From Clostridiales bacterium (GTDB lineage: Bacteria > Bacillota > Clostridia > Lachnospirales > CAG-274), in NCBI GenBank assembly GCA_021201395.1, contig JAJQFB010000001.1, positions 1 to 39,093 on the forward strand: DNA of 39,093 nt, written 5' to 3'. Numbering within the stretch: the first letter of the stretch is position 1; each line of letters opens with the position of its first letter. Positions 18,481 to 26,186 of this stretch are shown here, piece after piece. The position numbers were made by a program, and so were the translations under genes. The notes beneath the pieces were generated by a model. That model was not told the DNA's origin and ran no database searches. It was given only the letters and a program-made list of their open reading frames with translations.

Positions 18481-19770
18481 ATGGACGCCGCAAGGCAGGG
18501 AATTGTCACAAAGGAGCTTAAGGCCGTTGCCGAAAAAGAGGGGATTGAAATATCCGAGCTTACGGAGCTTGTTGCAAAGGGGCAGGTTTGCATTCCCTGC
18601 AACAAAGTACATAAATGTATAGAGCCAAACGGAATAGGCTCTGCTCTGAGAACGAAAATAAACGTCAATTTGGGCATTTCCCGTGACTGCAAGGATATGG
18701 ACGTTGAAATGGCAAAGGTTAAATCGGCGGTGGATATGGGCGCCGAGGCCATTATGGATTTAAGCTCTTTCGGGGACACGAGAAAATTCAGAAAGAAGCT
18801 TACCTCAGAGTGTCCTGCGGTTATAGGAACCGTTCCCATTTACGACGCTGTTGTATACTATCACAAGGCTCTGGGGAAGATTACAAGCGAGGAGTGGATA
18901 GACATTGTTAAAATGCACGCAGAGGACGGAGTGGACTTTATGACCATTCACTGCGGCATAAACAAAAACACGGCGGAAAGATTTAAAAAGAATAAAAGGC
19001 TTATGAATATTGTTTCGGGAGGCGGCTCCATTATATTTGCCTGGATGGAGATGACAGGCAGAGAAAACCCCTTTTATGAGCATTTTGACGAGATTTTGGA
19101 AATTTGCAGGGAGTACGACATAACCTTAAGCTTAGGCGACGCCTGCCGCCCCGGCTGTATAGAGGACGCAACGGACACAAGCCAAATTGAGGAGCTTATA
19201 ACCTTAGGGGAGCTTACAAAGAGAGCTTGGGAGAAAGACGTTCAGGTTATGATTGAGGGGCCGGGTCATATGCCGTTGGATCAAATAGAGGCCAATATGA
19301 AGATTCAGAAAGCACTCTGCCACGGGGCGCCTTTCTATGTTTTGGGGCCTCTCGTTACGGATATTGCGCCGGGCTACGATCATATTACCCCGGCCATAGG
19401 GGGAGCCATTGCCGCCACATACGGTGCTTCTTTCCTCTGCTATGTTACCCCGGCGGAACATTTAAGACTTCCCACTCTTGAGGACGTTAAGGAGGGAATC
19501 ATAGCCTCCAAGATTGCCGCCCATGCCGCCGATATAGCCAAAGGCATTAAAGGCGCCAAAGATTGGGATTATAAGATGAGCGCCGCAAGAAAGAAGCTTG
19601 ACTGGGATGCTATGTTCGGCCTTGCCCTCGACCCGGAAAAGGCAAGACGCTACAGAGCCGAGTCTAAGCCCGAAAAAGAGGATACCTGTACAATGTGCGG
19701 AAATTTCTGTGCCGTTAAAAATATGAACCGTATTTTGGACGGCGAAATTGTTTCCACATTCGATGAATAA
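18481..19770 (+). CDS. thiC: Phosphomethylpyrimidine synthase ThiC
   Basis: 429 aa from the first ATG, the short Clostridia form without the N-terminal extension. A radical SAM enzyme that rearranges aminoimidazole ribotide to hydroxymethylpyrimidine phosphate for thiamine. The C-terminal cluster motif CTMCGNFC is present, as are [15 protein letters not shown] ([11 protein letters not shown]) and [13 protein letters not shown] segments. Start problem: the strong GGAGGT at 18445-18450 is 31 bases too far from this ATG, and in-frame coding runs upstream as TSCTYTTQ before Met, matching the family's usual YTTQMDAAR opening. The codon at the right distance, 18457, is ACG, so the real start may be a non-AUG or mutated ATG there. 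Confidence 0.96.
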   Translation: MDAARQGIVTKELKAVAEKEGIEISELTELVAKGQVCIPCNKVHKCIEPNGIGSALRTKINVNLGISRDCKDMDVEMAKVKSAVDMGAEAIMDLSSFGDTRKFRKKLTSECPAVIGTVPIYDAVVYYHKALGKITSEEWIDIVKMHAEDGVDFMTIHCGINKNTAERFKKNKRLMNIVSGGGSIIFAWMEMTGRENPFYEHFDEILEICREYDITLSLGDACRPGCIEDATDTSQIEELITLGELTKRAWEKDVQVMIEGPGHMPLDQIEANMKIQKALCHGAPFYVLGPLVTDIAPGYDHITPAIGGAIAATYGASFLCYVTPAEHLRLPTLEDVKEGIIASKIAAHAADIAKGIKGAKDWDYKMSAARKKLDWDAMFGLALDPEKARRYRAESKPEKEDTCTMCGNFCAVKNMNRILDGEIVSTFDE

Positions 19771-19839
19771 GATAAATAATAAAATGCGATTTTATAGATT
19801 TTATACAAAGCTCAGTTGAGGGCAGAACACAAGCCAAAC

Positions 19840-19863
19840 GGGCAGGGCAAGCCCAGCCCCTAC
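19840..19863 (+). repeat. REP-like palindrome, copy 2
   Basis: GGGCAGGGCAAGCCCAGCCCCTAC, with the same CAAG loop and CCCCTAC tail as the copy at 18171. Placed after thiC and before the CRISPR array. Confidence 0.6.
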
Positions 19864-19898
19864 GGATAGGTAAAACCGCTCTATATTGAGCATTGAAT

Positions 19899-20328
19899 AT
19901 TTCAATTCACACCCCTGCGAGAGGGGTGACTTTATTATTCGCCCTTGACAACTTCAGTGAAGTCTATTTCAATTCACACCCCTGCGAGAGGGGTGACAAA
20001 TGAAGAATTTCGGCTTGACGTTTTGGAATTGATTTCAATTCACACCCCCGCGAGAGGGGTGACGAGAATGTTGTTGCCAGTGAATTGAGTGATGAAATAT
20101 TTCAATTCACACCCCTGCGAGAGGGGTGACGAAGTTTTTAGCGGCTTATATTGATGAGTGCAAAAATTTCAATTCACACCCCTGCGGGAGGGGTGACTAG
20201 TCCGGTTGAATTAAGATGTTTTCAACAAGAAATTTCAATTCACATCCCTGCGGGAGGGGTGACCCGTTTTGGATAAATATTTTTGCAAAAACACTTATTT
20301 CAATTCACACCCCTGCGGGAGGGGTGAC
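19899..20328 (-). CRISPR. Type I-C CRISPR array, 7 repeats and 6 spacers
   Basis: Repeats of 32 nt start at 19899, 19966, 20032, 20099, 20166, 20232 and 20297. Read on the minus strand (the direction of cas transcription) they go GTCACCCCT..AGGGGTG then TGAATTGAAAT: 2 nt, a 7-bp stem, a 5-nt loop and an 11-nt 5' handle, as in type I-C. Spacers are 35, 34, 35, 35, 34 and 33 nt (left to right). The right end faces the leader, so the newest spacer is 20264-20296. Repeat variants: the three leader-side repeats carry GCGGGAG where the other four have GCGAGAG; the repeat at 20032 has CCCCCG for CCCCTG; the one at 20232 has CACATCCC for CACACCCC. Confidence 0.99.
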
Positions 20329-20516
20329 GGCAAATATGGTCAGTTTTAGGCGGCGATATTTGCTGCGATTTGTTTAATTCTCACAAATTTGTGAAGAATT
20401 ATTTGGTATAGTTGGTTTATTATGTTAAATAAGTCTAAAAGGAGACGGTTTTTATTGTGCCGAACATACGGGAAAATGTGTGTGGGCGAGGTCGGCGCAG
20501 ATTGTTTTGAGCATTT
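20329..20516 (-). promoter_or_regulatory. CRISPR leader with conserved hairpin and palindrome
   Basis: Lies between cas2 and the first (leader-side) repeat. At 20456-20500 (minus strand) TGCGCCGA...TTCGGCACA can pair around a CACACACA-TTTTCCC interior, a layout I have seen between cas2 and the array in other I-C loci. At 20376-20400 AATTCT-CACAAATTTGTG-A-AGAATT is a near-perfect 24-bp palindrome that may bind a host factor for spacer integration or direct array transcription. Confidence 0.7.
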
Positions 20517-20807
20517 TTAAAGCAGCAAGGGTTCTCCGGCTTGGATTTTTGAAGTTTTGCCCATTGTTTCTATTTTGTGTTTATAGGAATTGCCGAGGCG
20601 GTAGAAGCGAACAGAGTCTTTTTCGGAATCTATTACTTTTTTCAGGTCGTTTTTCAGCATTGTAAGCTGGGCGGCATCTACTAAAACCTCAAATACTGAG
20701 TTTTGTACACGTATGCCATAGTGTTCGCAGATTTTTGCTACTTTGCGAAGCCTTTTAGCTCCGGATTCACTTACTGCTTCCACATCATATGTAATAAGAA
20801 CAAACAT
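20517..20807 (-). CDS. cas2: CRISPR-associated endoribonuclease/adaptation protein Cas2
   Basis: 96 aa. Ferredoxin-like fold opening MFVLITYDVE with the conserved Asp, then KICEHYGIRVQNSVFE and a beta strand VRFYRLGN. It bridges the Cas1 dimers in the spacer-integration complex. Last gene of the cas operon, 42 bases after cas1, followed by the leader. Confidence 0.98.
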   Translation of the reverse strand: MFVLITYDVEAVSESGAKRLRKVAKICEHYGIRVQNSVFEVLVDAAQLTMLKNDLKKVIDSEKDSVRFYRLGNSYKHKIETMGKTSKIQAGEPLLL

Positions 20808-20849
20808 AGGTTTACCTCCGAAAAATAAGTATCTGCTGCTATCAAGTTG

Positions 20850-21878
20850 TTATCGCCAGACAAAGGGCGGATAGCGGTCTAAGTCACCCCTGAGAACCCT
20901 TGCAAAAAGCATAGCCTGAGTATGGGGGATTATGCCGATTTGAACCTTTTCGTTTAGGAATGGGTGGATAATGGTTGTTTCCTTTCGCTTCTGCCATGCG
21001 GAAATCAAGGTTCGCCTGCCCTTATCGTTTAAATAGACCTCTTGATAATTTGTGTCAAAATCCTTTTTTGTAAGCTGACCTTTGTTAAAAAGAGAAATCA
21101 CAAAGCGGTCGCAAAGAGGAGACCGCAGCTCCTCCATAAGGTCAAGGGCAAAGGACATTCGGCCGGGGCGGAGAGTATGAAGAAAGCCTGCGGCCGGATC
21201 TAAGCCTACGGTTTCCATGGCAGACTGAACCTCCCGGGTCAGCAGAGTATATGTAAGTGAAAGAGCCGCATTGACTTCGTTTTTAGGAGGGCGTCTGCTT
21301 CTTGTTTCAAATTTCAGCTTCGGGTCTTTGGCGCTCAGCATATCGTCAAACCGGGCAAAATAAACGGAAGCGGCGGCACCCTCCACACCCCTCATAGAAT
21401 CTATGGTTTCGCAGTCGGAAAGCTGTTTTGCCATTTGGCTTAGTATATTGCAGGCTGTTACAAGTGAATTCTGCTTTTGGGCGTTTTCGGTGTTTCTTGC
21501 ATATCTCAGAAGAACGGTTTTACTGTTATTGATTTTACAGTAAAGCAAGTCCTTTACAAAGTTCAGGGAGAAGTTCAAGTCATCCATAGCTTTATATTGT
21601 GCTTTTCTCAAAAGCACATTTCCGCTTACCGGGCCGCAGACCCGGGCGTAAAATCTTCCCGTAGGTGAGAGGAATGTTATTGTTATTCCTTTTTCGGCAC
21701 AGAAGCCTATGAGGGCAGTGGAAAAGGAGTTTTGACCGAAGCTTACTATAGCATCTATGTTGTGGGCAGGCACGCTCATTTTCTCTTCTCCGCCGACGTT
21801 TATGGCTATTGTTTCATTTCGGCAAAAAAGGCAGCTGTCCTGTGTCAGTACATAAAGTGTGTTTAAAAGCTTTTTCAC
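20850..21878 (-). CDS. cas1: CRISPR integrase Cas1 (type I-C)
   Basis: 342 aa, full length. N-terminal beta domain (LYVLTQDSCLFCRNETIAI), then the helical catalytic domain with the metal-binding Glu in RGVEGAAASVYF, the His of HTLRPGRMSFALDLMEE and acidic residues after it. Cuts and joins new spacers at the leader-side repeat with Cas2 and Cas4. Its start overlaps the cas4 stop (ATGA), which indicates translational coupling. Confidence 0.98.
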   Translation of the reverse strand: MKKLLNTLYVLTQDSCLFCRNETIAINVGGEEKMSVPAHNIDAIVSFGQNSFSTALIGFCAEKGITITFLSPTGRFYARVCGPVSGNVLLRKAQYKAMDDLNFSLNFVKDLLYCKINNSKTVLLRYARNTENAQKQNSLVTACNILSQMAKQLSDCETIDSMRGVEGAAASVYFARFDDMLSAKDPKLKFETRSRRPPKNEVNAALSLTYTLLTREVQSAMETVGLDPAAGFLHTLRPGRMSFALDLMEELRSPLCDRFVISLFNKGQLTKKDFDTNYQEVYLNDKGRRTLISAWQKRKETTIIHPFLNEKVQIGIIPHTQAMLFARVLRGDLDRYPPFVWR

Positions 21879-22558
21879 AGTTTGACCTCCTCTCTTGCGT
21901 CTTGTTCTAACTGCTTACAATAGTTTTGCGCCGACTGTTTTGTTTTTGGCAGACAATATTCCCTGATTGAACACCGTTTGCATTTCGGACTGTATTTAGC
22001 AGGCGGTATCTTGGCGTTGTCTCTGATTTTACGGAGTATATCTGCGGTTTCTTGTACTTTGCTGCGAAGTTCCGGCGTAAGAGTAACAGCCTGCCGTTTA
22101 TGGGAAGTAATGTAGAAAATCGCCCCCTCTCTAATCTTCGCTCCGTACATTTCTTCAAGACACATAGCCTGAGCACATAGCTGGATTTCATATTCCTCCT
22201 CCTGACGTACCAAACCGTGCTTATATTCAACGGGGTACAATTCAACGGCAAAATCGGCAGAGGGTATTTTACAGCCGGTTTCCGAGGCTTCAGCCTCTAT
22301 ACAGTCGCACTTTCCGTTTAGACCAAGTTTTTCCGAAAAAACGGGATATTCGTAAAGCTTAAGCTGTTTTCCTCTTCGTTCAATTCGCTGTGTGTGAACC
22401 CTTTCGTGTTCCGCCCGGCCCTTTGCCGTGTCGGCGCTTTCCTCCCAAATTCTTTCATTGAGAAGAAGGGCCGCACGTCTCAGGCAGTAGCCGGCCTGTG
22501 AAAGGAGAGGCAGAGGAAGATATTCCCTGTCATCATTCACAGCGGAACCAGCTTTCAT
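21875..22558 (-). CDS. cas4: CRISPR-associated exonuclease Cas4
   Basis: 227 aa. RecB-like nuclease with Asp in NGKCDCIE and the VEYKHG (E-x-K) motif; Cys25 and the C-terminal Cys193, Cys196 and Cys202 bind the 4Fe-4S cluster. In I-C systems Cas4 with Cas1-Cas2 trims prespacers and selects those with the right PAM. It overlaps cas7 by 26 bases and cas1 by 4. Confidence 0.98.
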   Translation of the reverse strand: MKAGSAVNDDREYLPLPLLSQAGYCLRRAALLLNERIWEESADTAKGRAEHERVHTQRIERRGKQLKLYEYPVFSEKLGLNGKCDCIEAEASETGCKIPSADFAVELYPVEYKHGLVRQEEEYEIQLCAQAMCLEEMYGAKIREGAIFYITSHKRQAVTLTPELRSKVQETADILRKIRDNAKIPPAKYSPKCKRCSIREYCLPKTKQSAQNYCKQLEQDAREEVKL

Positions 22559-23543
22559 CTTTCGGAAGGCTGCCCCAGCTTATAGGACCGTAAGGATTGG
22601 TTTGGAAGCCTATTTCAACACCTGACGGAGCCTTGTTAATGCTAACTTTTGCATCATAGTCTGTGAAGCTGCGGGGGAAGTCAACCTCCGGCTTCTTTTT
22701 TACCTCAACTAAGGAGAAAAGCTTGTGAGCCGGGGCACAGCCCAATTTTGCCTGACGGCTGCGCTGGGTTTCATCTGTGTCAGTGCCTACGTGCTTGAAA
22801 ATTATAAGGGGAGAAACAACAGCCATTTCGCCCTTGCTGGCGGAGTGATCATGTTCGTACATATTTAAAATTGCTTCAAAAAGAATCCTTAAATCTTCGT
22901 CGTCAAAGCCTGTTTCAGCTGCCAAATTTGCGCTTATGAACCCTCTGACCTCGTAAAGTCCGAAGGGTATAAACTGCTTGCGGCCCATTGTTCTGAGCTT
23001 GTCCTCGGAAGTGCTGTTTTCTAATTCAATATAATTTTTCACTGTTTCTTCTACATTGTTTTTAAGCTTGTCAGTTGAGGCCATACGGGTAATCGATATA
23101 TCTTGGGGCAGTATTGTATCTAAGCTTTTGCCGAATGTTATTTGAACAGGGCCTCTGACCTGACCGGCATTGGGACCTGTTGACATAACAGCACCGAATG
23201 TTCTGACATCGTAAAACATTTTGCATGCTTCCACTCTGCTTTTATAAATACTTTCTTTACCGGTAAATTTTTTACAGTCTTCTACTCCTGCTGCCCGTCT
23301 TGCTTCGGCAATGTGGCGGTTTATGTTTGTGGACTGCTGAATAATTATGTTCATACCGGGGCAGTTTTCATAGGCTGTGGTCACATAGTTGCGAATACGG
23401 CGTTTTGTGGCTACGTCGGTAATATAGCCCTTCATTGTCTGGGGGTCGATGCGAGGGGTGTTGCCCATATCGGGGTCGCCGTTTGGGTTTGCGTTTGTGC
23501 ATGAAACGTAGTACATAAATTCATATCTGTTTTTGATAGCCAT
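22533..23543 (-). CDS. cas7c: Cascade backbone protein Cas7c (Csd2)
   Basis: 336 aa. RRM-fold Cas7 with the family opening YEFMYYVSCTNANPNGDPDM, then PRIDPQTMKGYITDVATKRR. Several copies line the crRNA in the type I-C Cascade. AAAAGGAGG precedes the start. It sits between cas8c (14 bases) and cas4 (overlap). Confidence 0.98.
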   Translation of the reverse strand: MAIKNRYEFMYYVSCTNANPNGDPDMGNTPRIDPQTMKGYITDVATKRRIRNYVTTAYENCPGMNIIIQQSTNINRHIAEARRAAGVEDCKKFTGKESIYKSRVEACKMFYDVRTFGAVMSTGPNAGQVRGPVQITFGKSLDTILPQDISITRMASTDKLKNNVEETVKNYIELENSTSEDKLRTMGRKQFIPFGLYEVRGFISANLAAETGFDDEDLRILFEAILNMYEHDHSASKGEMAVVSPLIIFKHVGTDTDETQRSRQAKLGCAPAHKLFSLVEVKKKPEVDFPRSFTDYDAKVSINKAPSGVEIGFQTNPYGPISWGSLPKDESWFRCE

Positions 23544-23557
23544 TTTTAGTCCTCCTT

Positions 23558-25396
23558 TTATTGATTATCTGTTTTACCGGTCGTTTCAGCTGCCTTTTTT
23601 TCGGCATCTCTTTTCTTCTTTTCGGCATTGTATTCATTAATTATTCGTATAAGCTCTGCCTGCATTTGATAATAACCCAAAGAAAACAGGCTTTGCTGTT
23701 CAAGATTTAAGGTTGCGGGTATTTTATCGCCTATAGCCAAATAACAATCACTCAGCAGCTTTGTATATGTGTTTTTCCAAAATGTGCTTGTTATTTTTTC
23801 CTGATGGTGGGTTGACTGACGTGAAAGTGTGTCAATAACCAAAGCGGGGTTTTGACTTGCCAATGAGTAATATCTTGAAATCATAGATGCATTAATTTCG
23901 GGCATAACCATTTTTTGTATGTTTGCATATACGCACATCAAAGCTCCGCAGTGATATGCCGCATCGGGGTGTTTGGGGTTATATTCTTCCATTAAAAATT
24001 CCTCCTTGTTTTCCGATCTGTGTTTTCTCATAAGCCAGACCTTAAGCCACTGTACCGCTCTCGAATTGGGAATGCTAAGTGTTTTGTTCTCATCGTCTGT
24101 TTCCAACATTTGGGAACGAATGTAGGCAAGGGCTCTGACAGCGGCACTGTCCGGCAGGGGCGTTCCGCTTATAATCGATGTCAATGTAACAGCGGTTAAG
24201 CCGGAAAGCTCCTTTCCCATTCTTTCATCTGTTTTTTTCTTGCTGCTTTTCTGCTTTGTTTTTGTTAAAAGCCCTTGGAAGCGCCAATTAAGTGTATATG
24301 GTATAACCTTTCCCGAACCGCTTCGGTTAACAAGGGATAAGTCGCTGTTCCACAGATCTAAGCTTTTTTGTAAATCTTCGTAGGAGCCATGTTCATAGCG
24401 TCTGACCATAACTCTGCCGTTTACACCGGAAAGAAGCATTATTGTGTAAACACTTGCCAAAGCAGGGCTGTTTTCTCCTGTTGAAATGCTTTCTATTTTT
24501 TTATTTGCAAGTCGGCGTTCCTCATAGGGGTTCTTGCTGTCATCATATTCATCGGAATCATCTTCTTCCTCTTTTTCAACTTCAATGCCAAAACCGCTTA
24601 TTTCTATGGCAAGCATGTCGTTCTCTTCGGGAACTGGCTTGTCATACCAGTGAACAAACTTCATACCGGACAAAATTGGCGCATCCTTAAGTAGATTGTC
24701 AAGTCCGGCTTTTACATATGAAAAGGCTTCTTCCGAAACAGGGGCATTGGCGCTTTGCTTTAAATTGTATGAACAGAAGGAATTTTTATCGAAGCATATA
24801 AGTGAGCTGCCATTGCTGTTGCCACCTACATCCGCCAGACCTGTGACAGTTGGTACTGTGGCAACAGGAGCTGTTGGCTGACCGGTAATAAGGCAGAGAG
24901 TTTTGTTGTTATCGGTTTTAGTGCCTTTTAGCCGACTGAGGAAGCCCGGCCACCAAGTCTTAACGGCTTCAGACTTTAAAACAGAACCGCCGTTAACCTC
25001 AAAAGAAATTCTGTCAAGGGGCTTTATTTTTCTGTTTTTTGCTTCCTCGCAAATTTTGCTGAAGGTTTCTGTGTCTTCCAAGGCTTTAAGGCAGATAAGA
25101 AGATCAGGTTCAAAGCTGCCCCCTTCAGAGAGGGAATTTCTAAAAAATTTGCTTTTGAGCTGTGAGGGCTCTCCTAAGACAATGTCAGATTTTTCAGCCA
25201 AAATGTTGCTTTTGTCTTTGCCTCTGATAAGGCTGCCTGCATCGGGACACAGCACAGCCTCCGCACTTCCGGGAACAAAGCCCAAAAAGTCTCCGGCGGA
25301 AGAAAGGGAAATGTAATATTTTATTATTTTCGGGGCATATCCGGGAGGAACAGCCAAGCCCTCCCTTACTGCGTAATCATAAAGAGCCTTCAGCAT
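23558..25396 (-). CDS. cas8c: Cascade large subunit Cas8c (Csd1)
   Basis: 612 aa. Typical Csd1: MLKALYDYAVREGLAVPPGY at the start, CLITGQPTAPVATVPTV and a central acidic stretch (EKEEEDDSDEYDD), C-terminal helices with SLGYYQMQAEL. It recognises the PAM and recruits Cas3; in I-C an internal start usually also makes Cas11c from the C-terminal third, so that product may be hidden here. Start overlaps the cas5c stop by seven bases. Confidence 0.97.
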   Translation of the reverse strand: MLKALYDYAVREGLAVPPGYAPKIIKYYISLSSAGDFLGFVPGSAEAVLCPDAGSLIRGKDKSNILAEKSDIVLGEPSQLKSKFFRNSLSEGGSFEPDLLICLKALEDTETFSKICEEAKNRKIKPLDRISFEVNGGSVLKSEAVKTWWPGFLSRLKGTKTDNNKTLCLITGQPTAPVATVPTVTGLADVGGNSNGSSLICFDKNSFCSYNLKQSANAPVSEEAFSYVKAGLDNLLKDAPILSGMKFVHWYDKPVPEENDMLAIEISGFGIEVEKEEEDDSDEYDDSKNPYEERRLANKKIESISTGENSPALASVYTIMLLSGVNGRVMVRRYEHGSYEDLQKSLDLWNSDLSLVNRSGSGKVIPYTLNWRFQGLLTKTKQKSSKKKTDERMGKELSGLTAVTLTSIISGTPLPDSAAVRALAYIRSQMLETDDENKTLSIPNSRAVQWLKVWLMRKHRSENKEEFLMEEYNPKHPDAAYHCGALMCVYANIQKMVMPEINASMISRYYSLASQNPALVIDTLSRQSTHHQEKITSTFWKNTYTKLLSDCYLAIGDKIPATLNLEQQSLFSLGYYQMQAELIRIINEYNAEKKKRDAEKKAAETTGKTDNQ

Positions 25397-26037
25397 ATTA
25401 CCCCTCCTTTAAAAACTAAATCGCTGTCATAATCGGGAACTTCGATTACCCCCTGTTTCATAACAGCGTGATATAATGAAAGCTTTGTTTTTACTTTTTT
25501 GCTTACGGAATAATCGTGCAAGTCGAAAATATCATAAACCATATAACCTGCATCAAGATCAAAGGGAATAGGCTGTCTTATGCCGTCGCTTTCTTCAAAA
25601 TATGCGGCAAATTCCCTCAAGCCCAGCGAGGGCTGCATAAAGCACTTACCGCCTCTTATACGGCGAAGCGCCTGTTCGTAAAGCTGCTGCGGTGAGCCTT
25701 TAAAGCTCGGTCTGGGGCAGATTGTGGCGGTAATTCGATAGCGAACATCCTGCAGGGCTGTGGTTTGCCTTTGAGTTCTTTCATCGTCTGTGTAAATGGG
25801 TTTTAGCCGAACTGTTGCTTTAACCTCGTTTCGCTTAAAGCTTATGTAACGAATGGGGTTTAAGACCTCAATCCTGTTTATTTGCCAGTAGAACTCTACC
25901 GGCTTGCTGTAAATGGCAGAATACATCCCTCTTGCCGCCGAAGGAGTAGGAAAAGGATATGTCAGCCTTTCAACTTTACCGTAAGGGGGACCGAAACAGG
26001 CAAAGTCACCCCAAAATTCAACAGAAATTTGTTCCAT
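25390..26037 (-). CDS. cas5c: Cas5c (Cas5d) crRNA-processing endoribonuclease
   Basis: 215 aa. RAMP fold: ISVEFWGDFACFGPPYGKVE, then YPFPTPSAARGMYSAIY and the G-rich later part. In type I-C there is no Cas6; Cas5c cuts the repeat at the stem base and holds the resulting 11-nt handle. First gene of the cas5-8-7-4-1-2 unit, whose promoter and repeat-like leader lie at 26080-26179. AACGGAGGTG is about ten bases before the start. Confidence 0.97.
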   Translation of the reverse strand: MEQISVEFWGDFACFGPPYGKVERLTYPFPTPSAARGMYSAIYSKPVEFYWQINRIEVLNPIRYISFKRNEVKATVRLKPIYTDDERTQRQTTALQDVRYRITATICPRPSFKGSPQQLYEQALRRIRGGKCFMQPSLGLREFAAYFEESDGIRQPIPFDLDAGYMVYDIFDLHDYSVSKKVKTKLSLYHAVMKQGVIEVPDYDSDLVFKGGVIC

Positions 26038-26079
26038 TGGTTTAATTTCACCTCCGTAAATTAATGTTCAGTCTGTGAC

Positions 26080-26144
26080 GGAAAGCCGGCACAGAATATA
26101 TCATAAAATGGTTTCAATTCTCAGCTGACAATATTTCAGCTGTC
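26080..26144 (-). ncRNA. Candidate CreR/CreA-like crRNA: repeat-like hairpin plus spacer-like segment
   Basis: Minus strand from 26142: CAGCTGA-AATATTG-TCAGCTG is a 7-bp stem with a 7-nt loop, followed by the 11-nt handle AGAATTGAAAC (26121-26111). The true repeat has a 7-bp stem and the handle TGAATTGAAAT, so nine central handle bases are identical. A 31-nt spacer-like segment (26110-26080) comes next and is ended by GTCAC, the first five bases of a real repeat. Its first 18 nt, CATTTTATGATATATTCT, match the plus strand at 26145-26162 (CATTTAGTTATATATTCT) at 15 positions, over the -10 box of its own promoter. It could be a Cascade guide, a Cas5c-cleaved 5' leader, or both. Confidence 0.6.
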
Positions 26145-26179
26145 CATTTAGTTATATATTCTACAATAGTGCTTATCAA
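26145..26179 (-). promoter_or_regulatory. Promoter of the cas5c-cas2 operon and repeat-like RNA
   Basis: TTGATA (26179-26174), 17-bp spacer, TATAAC (26156-26151) on the minus strand, just after the cas3 stop. The expected start point, near 26144, falls directly before the repeat-like hairpin. The same 18 bp that include the -10 form an imperfect inverted repeat with 26093-26110. Confidence 0.7.
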
Positions 26180-26186
26180 GACCTTT

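Noticed and set aside
19931..20296. Array spacers matching sequence in this window
   Set aside because: I compared the six spacers by eye with the mobile remnants here and saw no convincing protospacer; a database search would be needed.
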